Below are positions 43,582 to 52,816 of a stretch of 64,000 nt of DNA, piece after piece (the first letter of the stretch is position 1; every line of letters begins with the position of its first letter). The notes below the pieces were generated by a model. That model did no database searches. It was not told the DNA's origin and saw only the letters and a list, made by a program, of their open reading frames with translations. The translations under genes and the position numbers were made by a program. Source of the DNA: DATFLS01 sp964413425 (GTDB lineage: Bacteria; Fidelibacterota; JAANXI01); assembly GCA_964413425.1 (NCBI GenBank), contig CAYPST010000001.1, positions 1-64,000 of the forward strand, in the 5' to 3' direction.

Positions 43582-44585
43582 CAGAGCGACGAGATACTTA
43601 ATCGTGGTTCGGTAGTGAAATGCAGCGTCGTGGGGCGGTCGTGCTTCAACGCCATCCAACCCGCATATGCAATCATAGCTCCGTTATCGGTGCAGTATTC
43701 AAATGCGGGATAAAACACCTGCACGTCCAGCGTTTCACTCAGTTCGATCATTCGCCGGCGCAATCGGGAATTCGCGGCTACTCCGCCGGCAATCGTCACA
43801 CGGGTAATCCCGGTGCATTCCACCGCCTGTTCAATTTTTGTCACCAGAGAATCAATCACAGCGGCCTGGAAACTGGCGCAGAGATCCGAAATCTGTTGAC
43901 GCCGGGGCTCTTCATCCAGCGATTCGATGGTATAGAATACTGCGGTTTTTAATCCCGAGAAACTGAAATTTAAGTCACCGGAATCGATCATGCCTCTGGG
44001 AAAGTCATAGGCCTCCACATTACCATTCCGGGCATATTTGTCGATATACGGACCGCCCGGATATCCGAGATCCAGCAGCCGTGCTATTTTATCGAAGGCC
44101 TCTCCGGCAGCATCGTCGATTGTGGTTCCCAGGATCTTGTATGCTCCGTAGGCGTCCACCTGGATAATCTGGGTGTGGCCTCCGGAGACCAGCAGACAGA
44201 GGAACGGATACGTCAGGTCCGGATTGTCAATAAAATTCGCCAGCAGGTGAGCCTCGATATGGTTGACAGAGATAATGGGCAACGCATTGCGGAGTGCCAG
44301 GCCTTTCCCGAAGCTCACGCCCACCAATAACGAGCCCATCAATCCGGGCCCGGCAGTCACGGCGATACCATTCACGGCCGGCAATGAGATTCCCGCTGCG
44401 GTAAGCGCCGATTCGGTAATATGCGCCAGGAGCCGTTCGTGCTCTCGCGATGCCACTTCAGGGACCACTCCGCCGTATTCACCATGCACCTGCTGCGACG
44501 CAATGATATTACTGCGGACTGCGCCCTCCTCAACCACGCCCACTGATGTTTCATCACACGATGTCTCAATTCCCAACACAACCAT
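43581..44585 (-). CDS. tsaD: tRNA N6-adenosine threonylcarbamoyltransferase
   Basis: Metal-dependent ASKHA-fold enzyme that transfers threonylcarbamoyl to A37 of tRNAs reading ANN codons. It is 334 residues. The metal-binding HIEAH motif (109-113) and N-terminal GIETSCDETS are present, as are SGGHTQI and the C-terminal GGVAANSRLR. No other t6A genes (tsaB, tsaC, tsaE) are here. It is overlapped by one base by the VWA gene downstream and follows the YbbR gene by 15 bases. Confidence 0.97.
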   Translation of the reverse strand: MVVLGIETSCDETSVGVVEEGAVRSNIIASQQVHGEYGGVVPEVASREHERLLAHITESALTAAGISLPAVNGIAVTAGPGLMGSLLVGVSFGKGLALRNALPIISVNHIEAHLLANFIDNPDLTYPFLCLLVSGGHTQIIQVDAYGAYKILGTTIDDAAGEAFDKIARLLDLGYPGGPYIDKYARNGNVEAYDFPRGMIDSGDLNFSFSGLKTAVFYTIESLDEEPRRQQISDLCASFQAAVIDSLVTKIEQAVECTGITRVTIAGGVAANSRLRRRMIELSETLDVQVFYPAFEYCTDNGAMIAYAGWMALKHDRPTTLHFTTEPRLSISSL

Positions 44586-44600
44586 GGATACTGCCTTGAC

Positions 44601-45590
44601 CTACTTTCTCACAATTATTATTTCCACCCGCTGGGGGTTGGCGTTCCGCCACTGCAACACATCCGGCGGTGTGTTAATAACTGGAACATAGTAATTCTGT
44701 TTCGGGTTCCACTGTCTGGAATAATCTATATACACTTCGATATCGGAAGGCTCCAGATTATAAATATATTGCGATCCCCCTTCCACAGTGAGCGAAATAG
44801 TCGATGGAGCCGTATTCGCTGTCAGCCGGCTGGGGACATTCCGCACCTCCACCGGAATATCGGTGATGCGGCGCTCACTGATCGTCTGGACATCCGCGTA
44901 GAATTTGACCTGCCGAACGGAGCTCTGAAACAGCACCGGATTCGGTATATGAACACTCGCAGTCCCTTCCACGAATCCATCGGCTTCCTGAATGAGCACC
45001 TCTTTGGTGCGGACCGCATCGATTCCGGCCAATTTCCCGGCTGGCCCCTGCAATTCCAGGCTGTCCGGGATAATGCGTATCTCCCCCACCAAGGTATACC
45101 CCGGGCTCGTCTCCACCTGAATATCGGGAATAATCGGGAGGTGTTTGAACCCCAGCTCATCCAGCTCCAACCGGATGATCTCCGGTTGGACCACACTCAC
45201 TAATTCCAGGTTCAATCCGCGGGGTAATATGATGTTATCCGGATGCGCATCAATATATTCCGGCAGCCGGAATTCGTGGGATTCCTCCGCCATGCGGGCA
45301 TCCAACCGGAGCGACATATCAGAATACGACCGGGTGATCATTGTCTTCAGATAGGTAATCCCCGTGCCCCGGAACCTGGCTTTCACCACCGGCGGAGTCT
45401 CATTGGCAATAGTCATTTCATTGGGAACATTGACAATCCGGAGCGGCAGGTCGACCTGGTATACGTAATTATTGGAGATCACCACATACAGCCACATGAC
45501 AATAGCCAGTACCAGCGCACCGAACTTGACTGCCGCATCAACTTTGAAGAATCGTTTGACTGCTTCCCAGACTTTTTCCAGCAACTCCAA
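44601..45590 (-). CDS. YbbR-like (CdaR family) membrane protein
   Basis: A 329-residue protein with one N-terminal membrane helix (AAVKFGALVLAIVMWLYVV, about 19-37) followed by about three extracytoplasmic YbbR repeats. In many bacteria such proteins sit next to and regulate the diadenylate cyclase CdaA; here no cyclase lies in the window and the neighbour is tsaD. The start is TTG with AAGGAG eight bases upstream. Its function beyond the family is not known. A terminator separates it from the zinc-ribbon gene upstream. Confidence 0.85.
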   Translation of the reverse strand: MELLEKVWEAVKRFFKVDAAVKFGALVLAIVMWLYVVISNNYVYQVDLPLRIVNVPNEMTIANETPPVVKARFRGTGITYLKTMITRSYSDMSLRLDARMAEESHEFRLPEYIDAHPDNIILPRGLNLELVSVVQPEIIRLELDELGFKHLPIIPDIQVETSPGYTLVGEIRIIPDSLELQGPAGKLAGIDAVRTKEVLIQEADGFVEGTASVHIPNPVLFQSSVRQVKFYADVQTISERRITDIPVEVRNVPSRLTANTAPSTISLTVEGGSQYIYNLEPSDIEVYIDYSRQWNPKQNYYVPVINTPPDVLQWRNANPQRVEIIIVRK

Positions 45591-45696
45591 GGATGATGCT
45601 CCTTAACACTACTCTGAGGGGGAAGGCCAGAGAGACATAAGATGGATACGACGAAGAGCGACATCCCATGCCTGTGAAGGTAGAACTTCTATGCAG

Positions 45697-45722
45697 AAAA
45701 ACCGGGGGCGAACTCCCGGGTT
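45697..45722 (-). terminator. Rho-independent terminator after the zinc-ribbon gene
   Basis: On the minus strand AACCCGGG-AGTTCG-CCCCCGGTT (45722-45700) forms a GC-rich stem with one bulge or mismatch, followed by TTTTT. It starts 4 bases beyond the stop codon of the 66-residue gene. It would end the cmk-rpsA-zinc-ribbon transcript. Confidence 0.75.
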
Positions 45723-45726
45723 CGGA

Positions 45727-45927
45727 TTAGCGTTTGAGCGCTTTTTCGGAAATGGGCTCTCCCCGGCTCACATCACCGTTATCAATCCGTAAATTAAATC
45801 CGCACTCCGGATTAATGCATACCCAGGCTTTGTACGGAATACTTGCTCCTTCCCGCCCATAATCTGATAAGGGAACAAGTACTCCGGTTTCGCATTTCTG
45901 GCAATTCGGGAATTCTTGATGAACCAT
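45727..45927 (-). CDS. Small zinc-ribbon protein (66 aa)
   Basis: A 66-residue protein with two cysteine pairs, CQKC near residue 9 and CINPEC near 37, the pattern of a zinc ribbon. The conserved-looking segment between them (GVLVPLSDYGREG) and the sequence WVCINPECGFNLRIDNG are similar to small proteins of unknown function in related genomes. It follows rpsA by about 50 bases and ends in a terminator. A role in nucleic-acid or ribosome biology is conceivable from position but is not shown. Confidence 0.85.
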   Translation of the reverse strand: MVHQEFPNCQKCETGVLVPLSDYGREGASIPYKAWVCINPECGFNLRIDNGDVSRGEPISEKALKR

Positions 45928-45978
45928 GTGCTCTTCTCCTCACTGCATCCCAGCTGTTAATCGTTTCTTGCCTTTTTC

Positions 45979-48189
45979 CTATGATTTGTCTTCGTTTTCA
46001 GAACTCATCTCTTCTGCTGCCTCGGTGTCCTCTTCATCTTCGGCCTGAGTTTTCTCCTCTGCCTCACCTTCCTCTTCACCCTCTGCTTCATCTGCGGAGG
46101 TCTCGGCTTGCTCCTCTTCCTTGTCGGCTTGCTCGTCGGCAGCTTGCCTGGTGTCCTTGTCCTGCTTTTCTTTCGCTGTGTCTTCCTGATCCTCGGACTC
46201 CGCTTCGGACCGCTCTTCGCCTTCCTTGATCGAGCGTCTGACCTCTTCAGGTATTTCGATTTTTTCGGCCGTATCCGACTCCTGCGTCTTCAAGAACATA
46301 TCCACGTTGTGCCGCTCTTTGTCCTGGATGAATTCATCACGCGACAGCACCACTTTTTTATCATCTTCATTGATATCAATCACCTTCAACTCCAGCGTAT
46401 CGCCCACCTGGATATTCCGGGTCAGCTGCTTGCGATCTTGCTTGGCAATATGCGACAGTGGCACGATCCCTTCCACATCCAGATCCAGGGTAACGATAAT
46501 GCCCTTGTTCAGGATCCGCTCCACTTTTCCTTCGGTGGTAGTGCCGATACTATAGCGCTCCTTGATCTGTGGCCACGGATCTTCTTCCACCTGTTTAAGT
46601 CCCAGAGATATTTTCCGCTCGTCTTTGGACACGTTCAGCACCTTCACCTCCACTTCATCTCCTTTGGAAAGAATCTCCTTGGGATGGCGAATTTTTCTGG
46701 TCCAGGACATATCAGACACATGCACCAGCCCGTCGATCCCTTCTTCCAGTTCCACAAAGGCGCCAAACTGCGTGAGGTTGCGAACAATCCCGGTCACGAT
46801 GGAGCCCGGTTTGAACCGCTGCTCGATTTCCTCCCAGGGATCCGGTTCCAGCTGTTTGACACCCAGCGAAATCTTTTCTTCTTCCGGCTGCATATCCAGC
46901 ACCTTGACATCAATCTCAGCTCCCAGCGAGAAGACTTCCGACGGATGCTTGATATGCTTGACCCAGGAGATTTCGGAGATATGAACCAGGCCTTCAATGC
47001 CCTTCTCCAGTTCCACAAACGCCCCGTAATTGGTAATGCTCACCACTTTCCCGGAGACTACCGAGCCCACCGGATACTTCTCTTCCACGTTCTCCCAGGG
47101 ATGAGGTTGCAGTTGTTTAAGCCCCAGCGAAACCCGCTGCCTCTCCTCCTCATAATCGATCACCATCACATCGATCACGGCTTCCAGGTCAACCACTTCC
47201 GAGGGGTGGTTGACGCGTCCCCAGGATAAGTCTGTGATATGCACCAGGCCATCTATCCCCCCCAGGTCGACAAAGACGCCGAAGTCGGTGATATTTTTCA
47301 CGCGGCCCTGCAGCACCTGGCCCACTTCGATATCTTTCAGCAGTTCCCGGCGGCGTTCCTTCAGATTTTCTTCTAACAGCACCTTGCGGGAGAGCACAAC
47401 ATTTTTCCGCGTTTCGTTGATTTTGACGATTTTAAAGTCGAAGGTCTGCCCCACATAGGCATCAAAATCCTGAATTGGCCGGACATCGATCTGGGATCCC
47501 GGCAGGAAGCAATTCACACCGTTCACATCGACCATCATTCCACCCTTCACCCGGCGAATGATGGTGCCTTCCACCACCTCATCCTTGGCAGCGGCCTCAC
47601 TGACTGTCTCCCACTGCTTCATAAAGTCCGCTTTCTTTTTCGAAAGAATCAGCTGACCTTCCTCATCTTCCAGGATGTCCAGAAATACGTCCACATCACT
47701 GCCAACTTCGGGCGCGTCTTCCTCGTCAAATTCTTCAATCGGGATGATACCTTCGGCCTTGAAACCAATATCGACAACGACCTCCCGCTCGTTTATCGCA
47801 ATGACCCGACCGCTCGTTATCTGATTTTCTCCAATATCACGTAAGGTCCCCTCCATGAGTGTCCGAAGTTGCTGCGTCTCCTCATCTTCTTCCTCACGCT
47901 CTTCCTCTAATTTGTCCTTGGGCACCGTCCGGATCTCATCCAACTCCATGATGCCGAAGTCCGGGGGATCCGACTGCCCGTTACTCTCGGATTGTGAGAC
48001 CGACTCGCTTTCCTCGGATTCCTGCGACGGCACATCCGCCGCCTGGTCGTCGGTTTCCGTATCTTGTGCATCAGGTGCCGGGTCCTGGGACCCTGACTGC
48101 TGTTTATCTTCGTCCACAACTTCGGTAGTCGTCTCCTGTTCCTGGGATTCGTCATCCCGGGCTTGTTGTTTCTTTTCTTCTTCACTCAT
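45979..48189 (-). CDS. rpsA: 30S ribosomal protein S1 with six S1 domains and long acidic tails
   Basis: Ribosome-associated RNA-binding protein that helps mRNA bind the small subunit. It is 736 residues, against about 560 in E. coli. Six S1/OB domains run from about 123 to 618; domains 3 to 5 are the most alike (GLVHISEISW, GLVHITDLSW, GLVHVSDMSW) as in S1 proteins generally. The first about 120 residues and the last about 100 are almost only Glu, Asp, Gln, Ser and Ala and probably disordered. It overlaps cmk by 8 bases, the classic cmk-rpsA pair. Confidence 0.96.
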   Translation of the reverse strand: MSEEEKKQQARDDESQEQETTTEVVDEDKQQSGSQDPAPDAQDTETDDQAADVPSQESEESESVSQSESNGQSDPPDFGIMELDEIRTVPKDKLEEEREEEDEETQQLRTLMEGTLRDIGENQITSGRVIAINEREVVVDIGFKAEGIIPIEEFDEEDAPEVGSDVDVFLDILEDEEGQLILSKKKADFMKQWETVSEAAAKDEVVEGTIIRRVKGGMMVDVNGVNCFLPGSQIDVRPIQDFDAYVGQTFDFKIVKINETRKNVVLSRKVLLEENLKERRRELLKDIEVGQVLQGRVKNITDFGVFVDLGGIDGLVHITDLSWGRVNHPSEVVDLEAVIDVMVIDYEEERQRVSLGLKQLQPHPWENVEEKYPVGSVVSGKVVSITNYGAFVELEKGIEGLVHISEISWVKHIKHPSEVFSLGAEIDVKVLDMQPEEEKISLGVKQLEPDPWEEIEQRFKPGSIVTGIVRNLTQFGAFVELEEGIDGLVHVSDMSWTRKIRHPKEILSKGDEVEVKVLNVSKDERKISLGLKQVEEDPWPQIKERYSIGTTTEGKVERILNKGIIVTLDLDVEGIVPLSHIAKQDRKQLTRNIQVGDTLELKVIDINEDDKKVVLSRDEFIQDKERHNVDMFLKTQESDTAEKIEIPEEVRRSIKEGEERSEAESEDQEDTAKEKQDKDTRQAADEQADKEEEQAETSADEAEGEEEGEAEEKTQAEDEEDTEAAEEMSSENEDKS

Positions 48190-48877
48190 GCAGAGTAACC
48201 TCCTGTAATTCCTTCTTCTTTACTTGTTCGACGATCATATCCACCTGCTCTTCGATAGAAAGATTCGTCGTGTCAATCAGGATGGAATCTTTGGCAATCC
48301 GGAGCGGTGATTCTTCCCGTTCTGAATCCCGTCGATCCCGATCTATCAATTCATGTTTTACCGTTTCCACATCAATCTCAATCCCCTGGTCGAACAGCTG
48401 GTGCTGCCGCCGTTCAGCGCGTGTGTCAATATTGGCATCAATGTAAAATTTCAACTCCGCATTGGGCAGCACCCGGGTGCCAATATCGCGACCTTCCATC
48501 ACCACGCCGCCCTCTTCCGCCAGGGATCGCTGCAAATTCACCAAAATTGCCCGGACACCGGGAATTTCACTCACTTGCCCTACGGCTTTATCAACTCTGG
48601 GTTCCCGAATTTTCTCGGTCACGTTCTTCCCGTTGAGCAAAACTTCCAGTTGATCACCCGAGCGGGTGAACTGAATCTGCACCTCTGCCGCTTCTTTCAC
48701 AATCTGCGACTTGTCTTTGAGGGGAACAGCATTATTCAGGATGTGCAGGGTAATGGCGCGATACATTGCACCGGTGTCCACATAGGTGTACCCAAGCCTC
48801 TGCGCACTCAGACGAGCAGTAGTACTCTTTCCCGACCCAGAGGGACCATCAATTGCTATAGTTAGTTTTTTCCTCAT
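48182..48877 (-). CDS. cmk: Cytidylate kinase
   Basis: Phosphorylates CMP and dCMP with ATP, 231 residues. The P-loop GPSGSGKST is at about 11-19, YVDTGAMYRA follows, and VVMEGRDIGTRVLPNAELKFYIDA is the family core. ATG 48877 is preferred to an in-frame TTG 13 codons upstream, because the family begins just before the P-loop. It is followed by rpsA with an 8-base overlap. Confidence 0.96.
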   Translation of the reverse strand: MRKKLTIAIDGPSGSGKSTTARLSAQRLGYTYVDTGAMYRAITLHILNNAVPLKDKSQIVKEAAEVQIQFTRSGDQLEVLLNGKNVTEKIREPRVDKAVGQVSEIPGVRAILVNLQRSLAEEGGVVMEGRDIGTRVLPNAELKFYIDANIDTRAERRQHQLFDQGIEIDVETVKHELIDRDRRDSEREESPLRIAKDSILIDTTNLSIEEQVDMIVEQVKKKELQEVTLHE

Positions 48878-49002
48878 TAAGCCTTTGAATTTAGAAGATT
48901 CATAAATCGATTGCAAACGCTATTTCTCATTCATATCGATTTCCGCGGCAAGCCAAGCTGGCCATCACAATACAGTGTCGCCACCGTTACTTCACATCCA
49001 CC

Positions 49003-50712
49003 CTATTTCATTCGCGCCCCTCCCTCTTCTCTGTCAAGAATCCAGCTCACAACCGGTCCCAATTCACTGGGATCCGAATCGAATTCATACTTGCGCCGGT
49101 GGTAATATTCGGATGAAAAATTCACCGCCCCATCGCCGTCCAGTTCTTCCAGCAGCTGGGTGATCCGCTCATGCCACTTCTCCATATTGCTCTTCCGAAG
49201 ATCCAGCCATCCGTTATCCGCCCAGTAATTCACCCGTTCCGGTGTTGATTCAAACCTATCCACCCCTTCGAACCGCGGAAAACTCAATACGGGACCACGC
49301 ATGAATGTGTTCCCTGCCGGGAGCAGAATCCCGGTACCTATCGAGAGGATAATCTGCCGTAAGGGATCATCCTGGCGTAATATTTCCAGCATCTCTCTGG
49401 AGAGAGTTTCAGGCGAATATTGAGGTATACTCCGAATATCACCGGCGATTCGCTTCAATAAATAGATTTCATACAGTAACTTGGTAATCATCGGCGGTCC
49501 CAGCAGCTCGAAGGCAATCGATTTGCTCTCATACTCCTCTTCCAGTTCACGCATTTTCTTAATCGCCGTGTTCCGGAGCGTTCCGCCCCGGTAGGATGGA
49601 TTCAGCACCGCAGCATCCAGCGCACTGACAATATCCGTGCCGGTATTCCCCCCTTTAATTTCCATGAGCACCTTGGAGGCAATCTCTTCCGGCGTCACAA
49701 ATTCCATTAATCCCTCAGCTGTGATCACCGCGAACTCCCCTGTGGAATAGTACCCGTTTTCCCCGGCATCGATATACACTGACTCTACCACCTGATTGGG
49801 CAGTTCCACCCAGTATTTTTCCGGATACCGCTCGAGATAATCATCCACCAGATGTGCCCACTCCACCTTACAGTCGTACATGGGGATATAGGTTCCATGC
49901 CGGCGAATTTTCCCGTGCCCGATTTCTTTCCAGCCAATAGCCGCGGCAGGCTTTATCTCCTTGATTATCGGGCCGTCCGGGGTTCGGCCCATGAGAAACA
50001 ACAGCATGGAATGGGCCCCGGCTACCGAAGATTTGCTCAGCAGCAGCTTGGAAGGCTTCTCTTCACTGTGGGTGAACGGCACATTCAACCCCATGCCGCC
50101 GGTGCCGGTGGTCCCAATTTTCAGATAACACTCGGTCTTATATTCGGCCATGGCCAGATGTAATATTTGAACATGACGAATGAGCTGCGGGATATACTGA
50201 GAAGCAATGAGTTGCTCCAGATCTCCCACCAGTTCTGAGGAATATTCCTGCGTTCCATCCTGTTCCTTCAATTCATTTCGAATCTCCGCCACCTTCTCAA
50301 ATAAATTCTGATATGCAAAGGCGGTCGCCGTATTGATACAGTCGATAATGATGTGCGGCCGAAACGTTCGGATTAACCGGTATAAGTAGGAGGACTCCAG
50401 GACATCATCGCTCAGGTCGTCATAGAGGTCTGCAATGAGCATCTCCCGCAATTCGGGATCCTCGTACATGTCACCGCGGGGGACATCTTTCATGGACTCC
50501 CGGACAAAGATATCGCCCCATTCCCCGGAAATTTTGCTGTTATATTTGTCCCCGAGCGGCTGGAGAATCTCCAGAACCTCGTTAATTTCTTCCTGCCGCA
50601 GCGAGGTAACCACCAATTCACCGGGAGCCTCGGTCAGCAGTTGTTTACTGATGGCACGTCCCACCAATCCCCAGCCACCGAATACCATTAATCGCTTTCC
50701 CTGGATGTCCAT
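49003..50712 (-). CDS. Unrecognised NAD(P)-binding Rossmann-fold protein (569 aa)
   Basis: I do not recognise this family. The N-terminus VFGGWGLVGRAISKQLL (about 9-25) is a dinucleotide-binding Rossmann motif of the short-chain or extended dehydrogenase type. At 569 residues it is far longer than such enzymes (about 250-350), and the rest contains KIGTTGTGGMGLNVPFTHSEE near 200 and several conserved-looking Gly/Pro-rich segments. No signal peptide or membrane helix is seen. A single-domain reductase, an unusual epimerase or a non-catalytic NAD-binding protein are all possible. It lies 2 bases after rluB on the same strand, so cotranscription is likely. Confidence 0.75.
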   Translation of the reverse strand: MDIQGKRLMVFGGWGLVGRAISKQLLTEAPGELVVTSLRQEEINEVLEILQPLGDKYNSKISGEWGDIFVRESMKDVPRGDMYEDPELREMLIADLYDDLSDDVLESSYLYRLIRTFRPHIIIDCINTATAFAYQNLFEKVAEIRNELKEQDGTQEYSSELVGDLEQLIASQYIPQLIRHVQILHLAMAEYKTECYLKIGTTGTGGMGLNVPFTHSEEKPSKLLLSKSSVAGAHSMLLFLMGRTPDGPIIKEIKPAAAIGWKEIGHGKIRRHGTYIPMYDCKVEWAHLVDDYLERYPEKYWVELPNQVVESVYIDAGENGYYSTGEFAVITAEGLMEFVTPEEIASKVLMEIKGGNTGTDIVSALDAAVLNPSYRGGTLRNTAIKKMRELEEEYESKSIAFELLGPPMITKLLYEIYLLKRIAGDIRSIPQYSPETLSREMLEILRQDDPLRQIILSIGTGILLPAGNTFMRGPVLSFPRFEGVDRFESTPERVNYWADNGWLDLRKSNMEKWHERITQLLEELDGDGAVNFSSEYYHRRKYEFDSDPSELGPVVSWILDREEGGARMK

Positions 50713-50713
50713 G

Positions 50714-51445
50714 TCACCCTCCTGCTTTCAGGGATCGAACTTCTTGCTGAGATAATTTTCTATACTCTCCCGGTGCCAGAGGCTCACACCCGAGTCCGGC
50801 AAACCGGCTCCGATGCAGTCGGGTTACGGTACAATTCAACGCACCAAAAATCCGTTTCACTTCGTGATATCGACCTGCACGCAGGGTAAGGGTCGCGATC
50901 CCCTGGTCATCCGATTGTTGTTGCCCCTGTAAAGTCCCCCGGGCGGGCAGATCTTCGCCAATGTCGACCCCCGCCTTCAGGCGTGCAGCAGCGTCTGCAG
51001 GCAGCACTCCCTCATACCAAACCTGATAAGTGCGCGGAACTTCCTTAGAGGGATGCGTGAGCTGATTGGCCAGGTCCCCATCATCGGTGAGCAGAAGTAC
51101 TCCGCTGGTATCATAATCTAACCGTCCCACCGGGAAAATGCGTCGATCAGTGGGGATGAGATCCACCACGGTTTCTCTTCCCCGGGGATCATCGACGGTT
51201 GAAATGACGTGCTGAGGTTTATGAAGCACATAGTAAACGAAGGCGTCCGGGAGCGTAACCGCTTTTCCGTCGACCTCCACTCTATCCTTCCCGGGATCCA
51301 CCCGGATACCAAATTCAGTGACGGTTTGCCCGTTCACTGTCACGCGTTGCTCAGCGATAAGCGAATCCGCTTTTCGGCGGGACGTAACCCCGCACCGGGC
51401 GAGATACTTATTGATTCGCACTTTGATTGACAGACTTTCCCTCAT
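50714..51445 (-). CDS. rluB: Pseudouridine synthase, RluB/RsuA family
   Basis: Modifies a uridine in rRNA. It is about 243 residues with an N-terminal S4 RNA-binding domain (RINKYLARCGVTSRRKAD) and a RluB/RsuA catalytic domain with GRLDYDTSGVLLLTDDGDLANQLTHPSKEVPRTY, where the Asp of RLD is catalytic. The start is uncertain: ATG 51463, ATG 51445 or GTG 51421 are in frame, and all overlap the end of scpB. 51445 is a compromise. It is in the usual scpA-scpB-rlu order. Confidence 0.9.
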   Translation of the reverse strand: MRESLSIKVRINKYLARCGVTSRRKADSLIAEQRVTVNGQTVTEFGIRVDPGKDRVEVDGKAVTLPDAFVYYVLHKPQHVISTVDDPRGRETVVDLIPTDRRIFPVGRLDYDTSGVLLLTDDGDLANQLTHPSKEVPRTYQVWYEGVLPADAAARLKAGVDIGEDLPARGTLQGQQQSDDQGIATLTLRAGRYHEVKRIFGALNCTVTRLHRSRFAGLGCEPLAPGEYRKLSQQEVRSLKAGG

Positions 51446-52010
51446 TCGGAAGCGTTTCCACATGTTCTTCGGCGATATCTTCCGATTGAAGGGTCAGTTG
51501 ATCTATTTCTTTCAGTTTCGGAAGATCATCGAGACTGTTCAGGCCGAAATAGCGTAAAAACTCCTCAGAGGTTCCATAGAGCAGGGGACGCCCGGGCTGA
51601 TCTTCCCGGCCCCTGACCACGATTAAATCCCGCTCCAGAAGGGTTCGGAGCACAGCATCGCTGTTGACGCCCCGAATCGCATCAATATTCGGGCGGCTGA
51701 TCGGTTGTTTATAGGCAATGATGGACAGCGTTTCCAGCGCTGCCTGGGATAAACGCATCCGGCTGGAACCGACATATAACTTTTTGACAAACGGTTCGAA
51801 TTCTTTATGGGTGACCAACTGATAGCCACCGGCTACCTGAATGATGGTAAATGCACGATCGGTTTTGCCGTAATGGGTGTTTAACTCTTCGATAATCTCT
51901 GCAACAGGAATAGCCTCATCCGTATCGACACATTCCTTAATCCTGGCTGCTGTGAGTGGTTTATCCGAGGAAAATAACAGGGCTTCTACAATTTGTCGGA
52001 GATAATCCAT
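51408..52010 (-). CDS. scpB: Segregation and condensation protein B
   Basis: Kleisin-associated winged-helix protein of the SMC-ScpAB condensin complex, 200 residues. Tandem winged helices with the core LSQAALETLSIIAYKQPISRPNIDAIRGVNSDAVLRTLLERDL are typical. It follows scpA by about 20 bases. The last about 30 residues are acidic and Ser/Asn-rich. SMC itself is not in the window. Confidence 0.96.
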   Translation of the reverse strand: MDYLRQIVEALLFSSDKPLTAARIKECVDTDEAIPVAEIIEELNTHYGKTDRAFTIIQVAGGYQLVTHKEFEPFVKKLYVGSSRMRLSQAALETLSIIAYKQPISRPNIDAIRGVNSDAVLRTLLERDLIVVRGREDQPGRPLLYGTSEEFLRYFGLNSLDDLPKLKEIDQLTLQSEDIAEEHVETLPNEGKSVNQSANQ

Positions 52011-52029
52011 GCGTTTTCTGCGGTGAGTG

Positions 52030-52764
52030 TTATGCGTGCGCCTGCTGTTTTCGCCGCTCTACCCGGAAATCACTGAAATTCTCTGACTGGATAACCAGAA
52101 TCTGCTGCAGTTTGATCAAATCCAGCAAGGCGATGAAGGTGACGATGATGGTTAATTTGTCTGAAAGTTCCTGAATCACTTCCGAAAATTTGAACGCCCC
52201 GGATTTCTGCAGTTTATTCCTGAGATATTCCTGCTGTTTCCGAATGTTCACATCGTAGCGCCGGACCCGGTGGACCGGCTGATCTTCGACTGACTGCAGC
52301 AGGTGCCGGAAGGTCTTCATCAGGTCATACAATGTGACTTCGCCGAGCACTTCTTCCGGTTTAATGTCCGTATCAATTCGTGAATAATCCGGCTGTCGGG
52401 AATAATACTTCCGTTGCTCCTCTTCCAGCTCTTTGAGTGTGCCGGCGGTTTCCTTAAACCGTTTGTACTCCAGCAACATTTCCACCAGCTCAGACCGCGG
52501 ATCCTCATACTCTTCCTCCTCATCATTATCCGCCAGCTGGGGAAGAAGGGTTCTCGCCTTGATACGCATCAGCGTGGCTGCCATCCGGATATATTCGCCG
52601 GCAATCCCGATGTTTAACTGCCGCATGAGATCCAGATAGCCGAGATACGATTCGGTGATCTTGGAAATAGGAATATCATAGATATCAATCTCATCCCGCT
52701 GGATAAAGAAAAGCAGAAGATCCAGGGGGCCTTCAAAAATATCTAACTTCACCTGATACGACAT
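52030..52764 (-). CDS. scpA: Segregation and condensation protein A
   Basis: Kleisin subunit of bacterial condensin, 244 residues. The N-terminal FEGPLDLLLFFIQRDEIDIYDIPI is diagnostic, followed by the middle acidic linker and a C-terminal winged helix. ATG 52764 is preferred; the frame continues upstream without family similarity. It precedes scpB. Confidence 0.95.
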   Translation of the reverse strand: MSYQVKLDIFEGPLDLLLFFIQRDEIDIYDIPISKITESYLGYLDLMRQLNIGIAGEYIRMAATLMRIKARTLLPQLADNDEEEEYEDPRSELVEMLLEYKRFKETAGTLKELEEEQRKYYSRQPDYSRIDTDIKPEEVLGEVTLYDLMKTFRHLLQSVEDQPVHRVRRYDVNIRKQQEYLRNKLQKSGAFKFSEVIQELSDKLTIIVTFIALLDLIKLQQILVIQSENFSDFRVERRKQQAHA

Positions 52765-52816
52765 TGAATAGTATATCCTGTGTATCTTCGGAGATACAAT
52801 GAAAACTTCTGTGATG

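Noticed and set aside
46108..47229. Long plus-strand open frame opposite rpsA
   Set aside because: It is antisense to the strongly conserved S1 domains and has a repetitive composition that mirrors them. It is a shadow of the real gene.
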